DNA of 15,068 bases. It comes from Acetobacteraceae bacterium. GTDB lineage: Bacteria; Pseudomonadota; Alphaproteobacteria; Acetobacterales; Acetobacteraceae. This document shows, in pieces, positions 1-6,250 of this stretch. Numbering within the stretch: the first letter of the stretch is position 1; each line of letters begins with the position of its first letter. Location: assembly GCA_947478535.1 (NCBI GenBank), contig CANJXD010000086.1, forward strand, positions 1 to 15,068, in the 5' to 3' direction. The notes below the pieces were generated by a model. It was given only the letters and a program-made list of their open reading frames with translations, was not told where the DNA came from and did no database searches. The position numbers and the translations under genes were made by a program.

Positions 1-16
1 CATCATGAAACCCGCC

Positions 17-1063
17 TTACCGGCTGATCTCCCGGTTGAAGCGGTCCGTCCAGGCCGGGCGGCTGGCATTGATCACGTCCCGGTTGAGGTCCGCCAGCTT
101 GTCCGTCGGCGCCATGAAGGGCGCCACATCCGGCGGCAGCCGCGTCGCCGTATTCACCGGCGCCCAGCCTACATCCTTGGCGATGGAAGCCTGCACCTCC
201 GGCTCCAGGTGCCCGTTCATGATCGCCGCCGCGATATCCGCGTTGCGGCTGCGCCGTGCCGCGCAACCCACCAGCAGGACGTAAGGCGCGCCTTCCTCCG
301 GCACGCTATAGGCGACGGGAATGCCCATCGCCGAGCTCCGCATGGCCGAAGCGCCGTCATACGGCATGATCCAGATATCGCCCGAGGCGAACAGCGTCTG
401 CACCTCGGCGGCGGAGCGGAAGATGTTGGCACGCGGCGCGATGCGCTTCAGCGCGTCGAAGCCCGGGCCGATATTGCTCTCGCTGCCGCCATGCGCGCGC
501 GCCAGCATCACCAGGAAGTCCGTGCCGTAGCCGTTGGTGATGTGCGGGAAGGCGATGTGGCCTTCGAATTCGGGGCGGAAGAAGTCGCGGTAGCTCTTCG
601 GCGGGTTCGGCACCTTGTCCGGGCGATAGAGGATGCCTTCCGTCACCAGGCCCCAGGCGATCCAATGGCCCTCCGGGTCCTTCAGGTTGGCCGGAACATT
701 GGCAAAGTTCGGCTGCGCCGGCATCGGCTGGGTCAGCCCATCGGCCTTGGCCTGGACGTGCTGGCCGCCGGAGAACATGAACAGATCGATCTGCGGCGCC
801 TGCGCCTCGGCCCGCATGCGGGCGAAGGCATTGGCGGAGAGCAACGGCGTCTGCGTGCCCCGCGCGCCGGTTTCCCGCTGCACCCGGTCGAACACCATGC
901 GCTGGAGCATATCCTGGCTCGGCCCGCCGAAAGCGGTGGCGACAACCTCACGCCCCGCAAAGCGCTGCTGCGCCTGTGCGCCCGCCAGCGGCGCAGCCGC
1001 CAGGCCAAGCCCCGCACCCAGTGCCGTACGCCGCCCGAAGCCGGGCCAAAAATCATTCGCCAT
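17..1063 (-). CDS. ABC-type extracellular solute-binding protein (PotD/PhnS-like)
   Basis: The 348-residue product looks like a periplasmic receptor of an ABC importer. Residues 1-31 form an export signal with a twin arginine (R11-R12), a hydrophobic stretch and an AQA/QQ-type cleavage site, so Tat export is possible. The body has the usual features of iron/polyamine/phosphonate-type receptors: an early beta-strand with AFGGPSQD, a mid-protein segment with WIAWGLVTEGILYRPDKV, and PYDGASA near residue 245. The start has an AAGGA-like ribosome site 9-10 bases upstream. It follows the phnW-like gene on the same strand, separated by 160 bases of hairpin repeats. That context suggests 2-aminoethylphosphonate or a related amino compound as ligand, but this is inference; a polyamine or other organic ligand is equally compatible with the fold. 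No permease or ATPase gene is in the window, though they may lie beyond the left edge. Confidence 0.85.
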   Translation of the reverse strand: MANDFWPGFGRRTALGAGLGLAAAPLAGAQAQQRFAGREVVATAFGGPSQDMLQRMVFDRVQRETGARGTQTPLLSANAFARMRAEAQAPQIDLFMFSGGQHVQAKADGLTQPMPAQPNFANVPANLKDPEGHWIAWGLVTEGILYRPDKVPNPPKSYRDFFRPEFEGHIAFPHITNGYGTDFLVMLARAHGGSESNIGPGFDALKRIAPRANIFRSAAEVQTLFASGDIWIMPYDGASAMRSSAMGIPVAYSVPEEGAPYVLLVGCAARRSRNADIAAAIMNGHLEPEVQASIAKDVGWAPVNTATRLPPDVAPFMAPTDKLADLNRDVINASRPAWTDRFNREISR

Positions 1064-1103
1064 GGGACCGCATCCTTCATCCGAACCGACGATGTGGGAC
1101 TAT

Positions 1104-1223
1104 GGGGCAGCCCGGCGCGGGGTCGCAACCCCGCGCTCGGGATGGGGGGCACCCCGGCGCGGGGGCGCAACCCCGCGCGCGGGATGGGGGCACCCCGGCG
1201 CGGGGGCGCAACCCCGCGCAGGA
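1104..1223. repeat. Three-copy tandem repeat, each unit with a perfect 8-bp GC hairpin
   Basis: Three near-identical units of 41-42 bp fill the gap between the phnW-like stop and the binding-protein start. Each contains GCGCGGGG, a six-base loop, then CCCCGCGC, at 1115-1136, 1157-1178 and 1198-1219. The loops are TCGCAA in the first and GCGCAA in the other two. The last hairpin ends 4 bases short of the phnW-like stop codon. No T-tract follows any of them, so simple intrinsic termination is not clearly shown. They may be stacked terminators, mRNA-stability hairpins of REP type, or a duplicated mobile palindrome. Confidence 0.9.
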
Positions 1224-2339
1224 TCAGGCGGCGGTGCGGCGGCCGACACCCATCTCCTCCAGCACCGCCGCGACCTGCGCCAGGGCGAAGCGGATATCGC
1301 CTTCCCCGATCGCCCCGATGCAGCCAAAGCGCATGGTCGGCACCTTGGTCGTGTAGAAATCACTGAGGATGACGCCGCGATGCTTCATCGCGATGCGAAA
1401 CGTCGTGAAATTCCAGTTTGGGTCAACGGGCTGGAAGACGTTGACGATAATCGGCCCCTGGTGTTCCGGCGCGACATAGGGCGTGAAGCCCAGCGCCTGC
1501 AGGCCTTCCCGCATCACGTCCCGGTTGCGCATGTAGCGCGCGAGCCGCCCGGTCTGGCCGCCCTCGGCCGCGTAGAAGTCCATCGCCTTGCCGAAGGCCC
1601 GCAGCGCCTGCACCGCGGGCGTGAAGCGGAAGCTGCCCCAGCCATTGCGCAGCGCGTGGTCATGCACATCCACCAAATCCATCACCCAGGACCCGGCATT
1701 GCCCCGGCAGGCCTCCAGCCGCGCCACAGGTGCCACCGCGAAGCCGAAGCCCGGCATGCCTTCCAGGCACTTGTTGGAGGTGAAGACCACCACGTCACAT
1801 TCCGGATGCTCGGCGATGCTGAAGGGCAGCGCGCCGAAGCCGGACACGGCATCGCAGATCATCCGCCGTCCCGCCGCGGCGATCACGGGGCCCAGCACAT
1901 TCGGGTCATTGACGATGCCGGTCCCCGTCTCGCTGACCACCAGCGCGACATGGCTGCATTCCGGATGCTCGGCCAGCGCCTGCGCCAGGCGCCCCGGCTC
2001 CATCGGCCGGTTGTCGGGGCCATGCAGGGAGACGACGTTGCGCCCAGCCTCCTTCGCCAGCCGCGCCAGCCGGTCCGCATAGCCGCCATTCTGCACGACG
2101 AGCAGCGTGCCGCCGGCCGGGACGAAGGTGCGGATGGCGGATTCGATGATCATGTGCCCGCAGCCCGGCAGGGGCAGGGAGACGTGGCTCCCCTCGATGC
2201 CCCCGGCGATGGCGACGATGCGCGGTCGCATGGCCGCGTATTCGTCGCGGAACTCCTCGTCCCAGGGCGCGATGTCCTCGGCCATGCAGGCGCGGATTTC
2301 GGGTCTCGTCTGGACCGGGCCGGGGATCAGCAGCAGCAT
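1224..2339 (-). CDS. phnW: Class V aminotransferase, 2-aminoethylphosphonate-pyruvate transaminase-like
   Basis: The predicted 371-residue protein is a fold-type I, PLP-dependent aminotransferase. It opens with LLLIPGPVQTRPEI, typical of class V members. The PLP lysine is K190 in TSNKCLEGMPGFGF, very like PhnW. Other expected residues are the cofactor-binding aspartate D163 in CDAVSGFGALPF, the SETGTG loop at 136-141, and R337 in PTMRFG, where PhnW binds the substrate acid group. PhnW transfers the amino group of 2-aminoethylphosphonate to pyruvate, giving phosphonoacetaldehyde and alanine; length (about 365) fits. The start at 2339 is chosen over an in-frame ATG 51 bases upstream because the fold begins there and GACGGA lies just upstream. 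No phosphonoacetaldehyde hydrolase or dehydrogenase is in the window, so the substrate is inferred from similarity; an alanine-glyoxylate-type enzyme is the main alternative. Confidence 0.85.
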   Translation of the reverse strand: MLLLIPGPVQTRPEIRACMAEDIAPWDEEFRDEYAAMRPRIVAIAGGIEGSHVSLPLPGCGHMIIESAIRTFVPAGGTLLVVQNGGYADRLARLAKEAGRNVVSLHGPDNRPMEPGRLAQALAEHPECSHVALVVSETGTGIVNDPNVLGPVIAAAGRRMICDAVSGFGALPFSIAEHPECDVVVFTSNKCLEGMPGFGFAVAPVARLEACRGNAGSWVMDLVDVHDHALRNGWGSFRFTPAVQALRAFGKAMDFYAAEGGQTGRLARYMRNRDVMREGLQALGFTPYVAPEHQGPIIVNVFQPVDPNWNFTTFRIAMKHRGVILSDFYTTKVPTMRFGCIGAIGEGDIRFALAQVAAVLEEMGVGRRTAA

Positions 2340-2405
2340 TGTTTTTTCCGTCTGGCGTCGCGTGTGGCCCCGGTATGCCCCGCCCGGCACGCGACGGGAA
2401 GCGCG

Positions 2406-3026
2406 TCACACGACAGGGCTGCCCCCCAACTCCCGCCGCAGCTTGCGCAGGATGGCCTCGGCGAAATCGCCATAGTCGGCGCAGGCCATGGCGAAGGCGC
2501 CGGGACCGCCGATCACCTCCGCGGCATAATGGTCCAGCAATCCCGGCTCCTCATCCAGGATCGCCAGGCCATTGATCGTCACCCCCGCCTGCACCGCCAG
2601 ATCGCGCACCGGCCCAGGCGCGCGGCCCTGGTTGTTGGCGCCGTCCCCCGCCACATCCATCACCAGCCGCGTCGCCTCGAAGGGGCAGCGCGCCAGCACG
2701 GTGAGGCCCGCCACCATCCCCTCCCCCAGCGCCGTCGCCCCCGGGCGGGGCAGGCGGGGCGCATTCTCGATCGCCGCCGCCACCGCCTCCGCGGAGGCCG
2801 CATCCGCCACGCGCACCCATCCCACCGCCAAGTCCTGCTCCCCCACGCCGGACCACAGCAGCAGCCCGATCGCCGCCGCCCGCCTCGGCCCACCCGTCGT
2901 CGCCGCCAGCACCGCCGGGTCCCGCAGCGCCGCCGCCGTGCCGCCAGCCATCAGCCCGAATTCCTCGAAGCTGACACTGGCCGAGACATCCATCGCCAGG
3001 AGCAGGGCAATATCCACGCTTTCCAT
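2406..3026 (-). CDS. DUF1194 / von Willebrand factor A-like protein without a signal peptide
   Basis: The 206-residue protein has a vWA-type fold. A metal-ion-dependent adhesion site is visible: DVSAS at residues 13-17, a threonine in GATALGEG in the middle, and an aspartate in DVAGDGANN. DUF1194 family members are usually exported, but here the MIDAS strand begins at residue 4 and leaves no room for a signal. An in-frame TAA at 3033-3035, three codons upstream, rules out a longer start, so the product should stay in the cytoplasm unless the start is misread. Only a weak AAAGG precedes the start. It is the first gene of the minus-strand run leading to the phnW-like gene (66-base gap). The function is unknown; vWA proteins generally bind partner proteins via a metal ion. 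Confidence 0.8.
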   Translation of the reverse strand: MESVDIALLLAMDVSASVSFEEFGLMAGGTAAALRDPAVLAATTGGPRRAAAIGLLLWSGVGEQDLAVGWVRVADAASAEAVAAAIENAPRLPRPGATALGEGMVAGLTVLARCPFEATRLVMDVAGDGANNQGRAPGPVRDLAVQAGVTINGLAILDEEPGLLDHYAAEVIGGPGAFAMACADYGDFAEAILRKLRRELGGSPVV

Positions 3027-3113
3027 TTGTGATTATTGCCTTTTCCACGAAGCGATTTGCACGATGCCGGCGCCGATGGCAGTCTCCGCGCCATGAACCC
3101 GGAGACGACGGCA
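3027..3113. promoter_or_regulatory. Divergent intergenic region between the DUF1194 gene and the first Bug gene
   Basis: The two genes start back to back here, so promoters for both must lie in or near these 87 bases. The part next to the DUF1194 start is clearly A/T-rich for this genome (TTGTGATTATTGCC and onward) and could hold a -10 element for the minus strand, giving a very short leader. No convincing -35/-10 pair is seen on the plus strand. Confidence 0.3.
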
Positions 3114-4085
3114 ATGATGGTGGGCAGGCGCGGCATCCTGATGGCAACCGGTGGCGTGCTCGCCGCCCCGGCGGTGCGGGCGCAAGGCGCATGGCCGGCC
3201 CGGGCGATCCGGATGATCGTCCCCTATACCCCCGGCGCCGCGACGGATGCGATGGCCCGGCTTTCCGCGCAGAAGCTGTCGGAACGCCTCGGCGTACCGG
3301 TCGTGGTGGAAAACCGCGCCGGCGCCAATGGCGCCATCGGCAGCCAGGCGATGCTGCAGGCGCCGGCGGATGGCTATACCATCCTTGGCAGTGCCTCCAT
3401 CCACCCGATGGCGAAGCATGTGATGAAGAACGCGCCCTATGATCCGGTGGCCGATTTCATCCCGCTCGCCCGCACCGCGCGCGGCCCGCTCGTGCTGGTG
3501 ATGAACCCGCGCCTGCCGCAGACGACGATCCCCGCCGTGGTCGAGGCCGCGAAGCGCGAACCCGCGCGCTGGACCTTCGCCACCTCCTCCCTCGGCGCCG
3601 CCGGCCATCTCGGCAGCATCGAGTTCAACCGCATGACCGGCGCGGGGATCGAGATCGTCGGCTATCGCGGCAGCGCGCCGGCCTTGACCGATGTCGCCGC
3701 CGGCAATGCCCAGCTGATGTTCGACCCGGTGCTGGCCACCCTGCCGATGATCCGTGGCGGGCAGTTGCGCGGACTCTGCATCGCCACCGCCCAGCGCACG
3801 GCGCTGGCGCCGGAATTGCCGACGGCGGCGGAAGCCGGCCTTCCGGGCTTCGAATTCTATTCCTGGTATGGCGTCTGGGGTCCGCGCGCCATGCCGCGGG
3901 AGATCGCGATCCGCATCAACCAGGCGCTCGTCGCCGGGCTTTCGGAACCCGATGTCGTCACCCGCCTGACCGGCCTTGGCTTCGAGCCGGTGGCGGAGAC
4001 GGTGGAGCAGGCGGAACGCTTCATCGTCGCCGATGTCGCCCGCAACGCCGAATTGCTGCGCATCGCCAACTTCCAGCCGGAATAG
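3114..4085 (+). CDS. Bug/TctC-family tripartite tricarboxylate transporter substrate-binding protein
   Basis: The 323-residue product is an exported solute receptor of the Bug family, which captures small carboxylates in the periplasm. The signal peptide covers about residues 1-24 (GRRGILMATGG...AVRAQG), with twin arginines at 5-6. Family hallmarks follow in order: PARAIRMIVPYTPG, ATDAMAR, a VVVENRAGANG segment, ADGYTILG, YDPVADFIPL, and the late ELPTAAEAGLPGFEF and WYGVWGP segments. The start at 3114 is preferred over 3093 because GGAG at 3101-3104 sits 9 bases upstream of it; 3093 lacks a good site and would add seven residues before the signal. No TctA or TctB membrane subunit is near, as is common for orphan Bug receptors. 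The ligand cannot be read from sequence. It is followed on the same strand by an enoyl-CoA hydratase-family gene after 48 bases. Confidence 0.9.
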   Translation: MMVGRRGILMATGGVLAAPAVRAQGAWPARAIRMIVPYTPGAATDAMARLSAQKLSERLGVPVVVENRAGANGAIGSQAMLQAPADGYTILGSASIHPMAKHVMKNAPYDPVADFIPLARTARGPLVLVMNPRLPQTTIPAVVEAAKREPARWTFATSSLGAAGHLGSIEFNRMTGAGIEIVGYRGSAPALTDVAAGNAQLMFDPVLATLPMIRGGQLRGLCIATAQRTALAPELPTAAEAGLPGFEFYSWYGVWGPRAMPREIAIRINQALVAGLSEPDVVTRLTGLGFEPVAETVEQAERFIVADVARNAELLRIANFQPE

Positions 4086-4097
4086 CGCCGCGCCATA

Positions 4098-4130
4098 CTG
4101 TTCCCCCAGAACGCATGACTGGGGGAACAG
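4098..4130 (+). promoter_or_regulatory. Perfect 12-bp hairpin enclosing the ribosome binding site of the hydratase-like gene
   Basis: CTGTTCCCCCAG at 4098-4109 pairs perfectly with CTGGGGGAACAG at 4119-4130, leaving a nine-base loop. The GGGGGAA of the right arm is the only plausible ribosome site for the ATG at 4134. Folding would therefore hide it from the ribosome. No T-tract follows, which argues against a standard terminator, although transcription attenuation is still possible. Confidence 0.8.
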
Positions 4131-4133
4131 GCC

Positions 4134-4985
4134 ATGGATGCCGCGGCGATCGACCTGCAATTCGCGGAAGGCAAGATCCTCGCCCGCATCGGGGGGGGCC
4201 CAGGGGACGGCCCTGGGGACGGCCCTGGGGACGGCATCGGCCGCATCGTCTTCAACCAGCCGGAAAAGCGCAACGCCATGTCCATCCCGATGTGGGAGGG
4301 GCTGGGCGAGGCGCTGGACCGTTTCGCGGATGACGCGGCGGTGCGCGTCATCATTCTGGAAGGCGCGGGCGACAAGGCCTTCGTCTCCGGCGCCGATATC
4401 TCCCAGTTCGAAAAGCAGCGCTCCGACGCCGACGCCCAGCGGGAGTACGAGAAGCTGACCAGCGGCGGCCGCGCCAGGCTGCGCGCGGCGCGCAAGCCGG
4501 TCATCGCCAAGATCCGCGGCTTCTGCCTCGGCGGCGGCCTCGGCCTCGCCATGTCGGCCGATCTCCGCATCGCCGCCGAGGACGCGACCTTCGGCATTCC
4601 CGCCGCCAAGCTCGGCCTCGCCTATGGGTTCGACATGGTCCGCGTGCTGACAGGCCTGGTCGGCCCCGCCCATGCCCGCATGATGCTGTTCAGCGGCGAA
4701 CGCATCGATGCGCGAGAAGCCGAGCGCATCGGCCTGGTCAACCGCGTGGTCGCGGTCGATGCGCTGGAGGAGGCGGTGGTGAAGCTTGCCACCACCCTCG
4801 CCACCAACGCCCCGCTGACCATCCGCGCCGCCAAGCTCGCCGTCAACGCGGCCTTGCAGGACCCGGCGAACCGGGACATGGGCGCGGTGCAGGGCGCGGT
4901 GGCGGATTGCTTCGACAGCGCCGATTACCGCGAAGGCCGCCGCGCCTTCATGGAAAAGCGCCGCCCCGTCTTCACGGGAGCGTAG
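4134..4985 (+). CDS. Enoyl-CoA hydratase/isomerase-family protein with atypical active site
   Basis: The 283-residue product has the crotonase fold. Visible markers are NQPEKRNAMS (41-50), the oxyanion-hole segment SGADIS (85-90), the GFCLGGGLGLAMSADLRIA helix region (129-147) and PAAKLGL (156-162). Family members bind acyl-CoA thioesters and hydrate, isomerise or cleave them. Both glutamates that do acid-base catalysis in classical hydratases are absent: the positions are G137 and A157. So classical hydration is doubtful, though other crotonase-fold reactions remain possible. Residues 21-34 form a glycine/proline/aspartate insert made of three 12-base repeats (4199-4234) directly after eight G (4191-4198). 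Relatives normally run straight from the first strand into GIGRI. It lies between the Bug receptor and exoD genes on the same strand. The substrate is unknown. Confidence 0.85.
   Translation: MDAAAIDLQFAEGKILARIGGGPGDGPGDGPGDGIGRIVFNQPEKRNAMSIPMWEGLGEALDRFADDAAVRVIILEGAGDKAFVSGADISQFEKQRSDADAQREYEKLTSGGRARLRAARKPVIAKIRGFCLGGGLGLAMSADLRIAAEDATFGIPAAKLGLAYGFDMVRVLTGLVGPAHARMMLFSGERIDAREAERIGLVNRVVAVDALEEAVVKLATTLATNAPLTIRAAKLAVNAALQDPANRDMGAVQGAVADCFDSADYREGRRAFMEKRRPVFTGA
4191..4234 (+). repeat. G8 tract plus three 12-bp tandem repeats inside the hydratase-like gene
   Basis: Eight consecutive G (4191-4198) are followed by CCCAGGGGACGG, CCCTGGGGACGG and CCCTGGGGACGG (4199-4234), which differ at one base. 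The repeat is in frame and encodes three Gly-Pro-Gly-Asp type units. Loss or gain of a G would shift the frame, while loss or gain of a 12-base unit would not. Confidence 0.95.
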
Positions 4986-5031
4986 CCGCATCCCCATATG
5001 CGCCGCATCCACGACAGGAAGCGGAGACTGA

Positions 5032-5652
5032 ATGACGCCCGACGCCGGCGCCGAGCCCCATGCCGCGCCTATCTCCCGCATCGTCGCGGAAGTCGCTTCC
5101 GCCTTTCCCGGGGAACGCATAACCCTGGGCGAGATGACGCATGCCTTCGGCGACCGCGCCTTCGGCATGCTTTTGCTGCTGCTGCTGCTGCCCGGCCTGC
5201 TGCCGGGGCTGGCGACGGTGTTCGGCACGCCTCTGCTGATCCTCGGCGTGCAGATGGGCCTGGGCTTCGACCGGCCGCGACTTCCGGCGATCCTGGCCCG
5301 GCAGAGCATCAAGCGCGCCGATCTGTTGATGCTGGCTTCCGCATCCACCCGCTGGCTTGGCCGGGTGGAGCGCTATATCCGCCCGCGCCCCGGCTTCTTC
5401 ACGGGCCCGGTGGGGCGGAAGATCGTCGGCTGGCTGTCCGCCTATGCCGCCATCATGCTGATCCTGCCCGGCCCGGGCACGAATGGCCCGCCGGCCTTCG
5501 GCAACATGATCATGGCACTCGGCCTGATCGAGCATGACAGCAAGGTGGTCGGCTGGGGCATCGTCGCGACCATCGCCGGCTGCGTCTTCGCAACGGCTGT
5601 CCTCGCCCTGATGGTCTGGGCCGCCATCAAGGCGATGGCGTGGTTCCTGTAG
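5032..5652 (+). CDS. exoD: ExoD-family membrane protein (exopolysaccharide synthesis)
   Basis: The 206-residue product matches the ExoD family: an N-terminal cytoplasmic stretch with ITLGEMTHAFGDRAFG, then LLLLLLLPGLLPG (47-58), a VFGTPLLILGVQMGLG segment (63-78), RPRLPAILARQ, and a C-terminal membrane part. Likely membrane segments are about 46-62, 64-78, 135-150, 153-167 and 175-198. ExoD was named for a role in Rhizobium exopolysaccharide production and alkali tolerance; its biochemical function is not established. GGAG at 5023-5026, five bases before the ATG, fixes the start. The polyleucine run is written largely as repeated CTG. It lies 46 bases after the hydratase-like gene and its last 26 bases overlap the end of the gene on the other strand. 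Confidence 0.85.
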   Translation: MTPDAGAEPHAAPISRIVAEVASAFPGERITLGEMTHAFGDRAFGMLLLLLLLPGLLPGLATVFGTPLLILGVQMGLGFDRPRLPAILARQSIKRADLLMLASASTRWLGRVERYIRPRPGFFTGPVGRKIVGWLSAYAAIMLILPGPGTNGPPAFGNMIMALGLIEHDSKVVGWGIVATIAGCVFATAVLALMVWAAIKAMAWFL

Positions 5653-6250
5653 CGATCGGCCAGGACAGCACGGGCCCCGCTGCCAGCGCCCCGGCCAGGG
5701 CCCCGGCCAGGGCCAAGGCAGCGCGGGCGCTCTCCGGCAGGGCCACGCCCTCCGGCAGGGTGACGGCCAGCGCCACCGCGCCGTCCGCTTCCTGAACCAC
5801 CAGACCGATCACGCTGCCAGGCGCCAGCGCCATGTCCTGCACCAAGGCGAGCAGCGCCGCATCCAGCGCCGCCCGGTCCAGCAGCACCTCCGCCACGGCT
5901 TCGGTCGGCGCGAGTTCGATACGGGCGCGCCCGCCCAGCGCCACGCGCAGCAGCGCCAGCGCCTGGCTGACCGCCAGGGCAGGGGCGATCCTTACCAGTT
6001 CCCCCCCAGGGCGGCGCAGAGCGTCGAGGAAGCCGCGCATCACCTCATCCAGCCGCCGCGCCGCTTCCCGCGCGCGGTCCAACTGCCGGCGCGGCGGGCC
6101 TTCCGGCAGATGCCGCGCCAGCATCTCGAGGTTGGAGGCCAGCACCATCATCGCGTTGTTGATGTCATGCTGCACCGCGGACGCGCTGCGGCGGAGCCTT
6201 TCGTCGCGCGTAGCGAGCCGGTCATCCCGCAAGGCGGCCTCCTGTGTCAT
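5627..6250 (-). CDS. Small degenerate histidine-kinase-like / phosphotransferase-like protein
   Basis: The 207-residue protein begins with a charged helix, then a phosphoacceptor-type H-box, AVQHDINNAMMVLASNLEML (H28), and a second helix to about residue 80, as in a dimerising HisKA domain. A downstream domain (about 90-200) has the spacing of an HATPase fold: DRAALDAALLALVQDM sits where the N-box helix should be. However, the asparagine, the DxGxG motif and the other glycine boxes needed to bind ATP are missing. This resembles histidine phosphotransferases of the ChpT kind, which relay phosphate without making it, but a dead kinase is also possible. No sensor or membrane segment is present. 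Its ATG overlaps the stop of the upstream penicillin-binding protein gene (ATGA at 6247-6250), so translation is probably coupled. No response regulator is in the window. Confidence 0.65.
   Translation of the reverse strand: MTQEAALRDDRLATRDERLRRSASAVQHDINNAMMVLASNLEMLARHLPEGPPRRQLDRAREAARRLDEVMRGFLDALRRPGGELVRIAPALAVSQALALLRVALGGRARIELAPTEAVAEVLLDRAALDAALLALVQDMALAPGSVIGLVVQEADGAVALAVTLPEGVALPESARAALALAGALAGALAAGPVLSWPIATGTTPSP

Noticed and set aside
1104..1223. Short regularly spaced repeats resembling a CRISPR array
   Set aside because: Only three units, the unit-to-unit spacers are part of the repeat and not unique, and no cas gene is nearby.
633..3032. A 799-residue open frame on the plus strand
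   Set aside because: It runs antisense through three genes with clear family motifs, is Arg/His/Pro-rich and shows no domain: a GC-driven shadow.
4098..4130. Intrinsic terminator of the first Bug gene
   Set aside because: The stem is strong, but the following bases are GCCATGG with no T-run on either strand, and the right arm is the next gene's ribosome site; regulation fits better.
3033..5348. A 771-residue open frame on the minus strand
   Set aside because: It is antisense to the Bug, hydratase-like and exoD genes, lacks recognisable motifs and a ribosome site, and reflects low stop-codon frequency.
5685..5720. Short GGCCAGGGCCCC-like repeats at the end of the kinase-like gene
   Set aside because: Low-complexity coding of alternating Ala-Gly-Leu; only two units and common in this composition.
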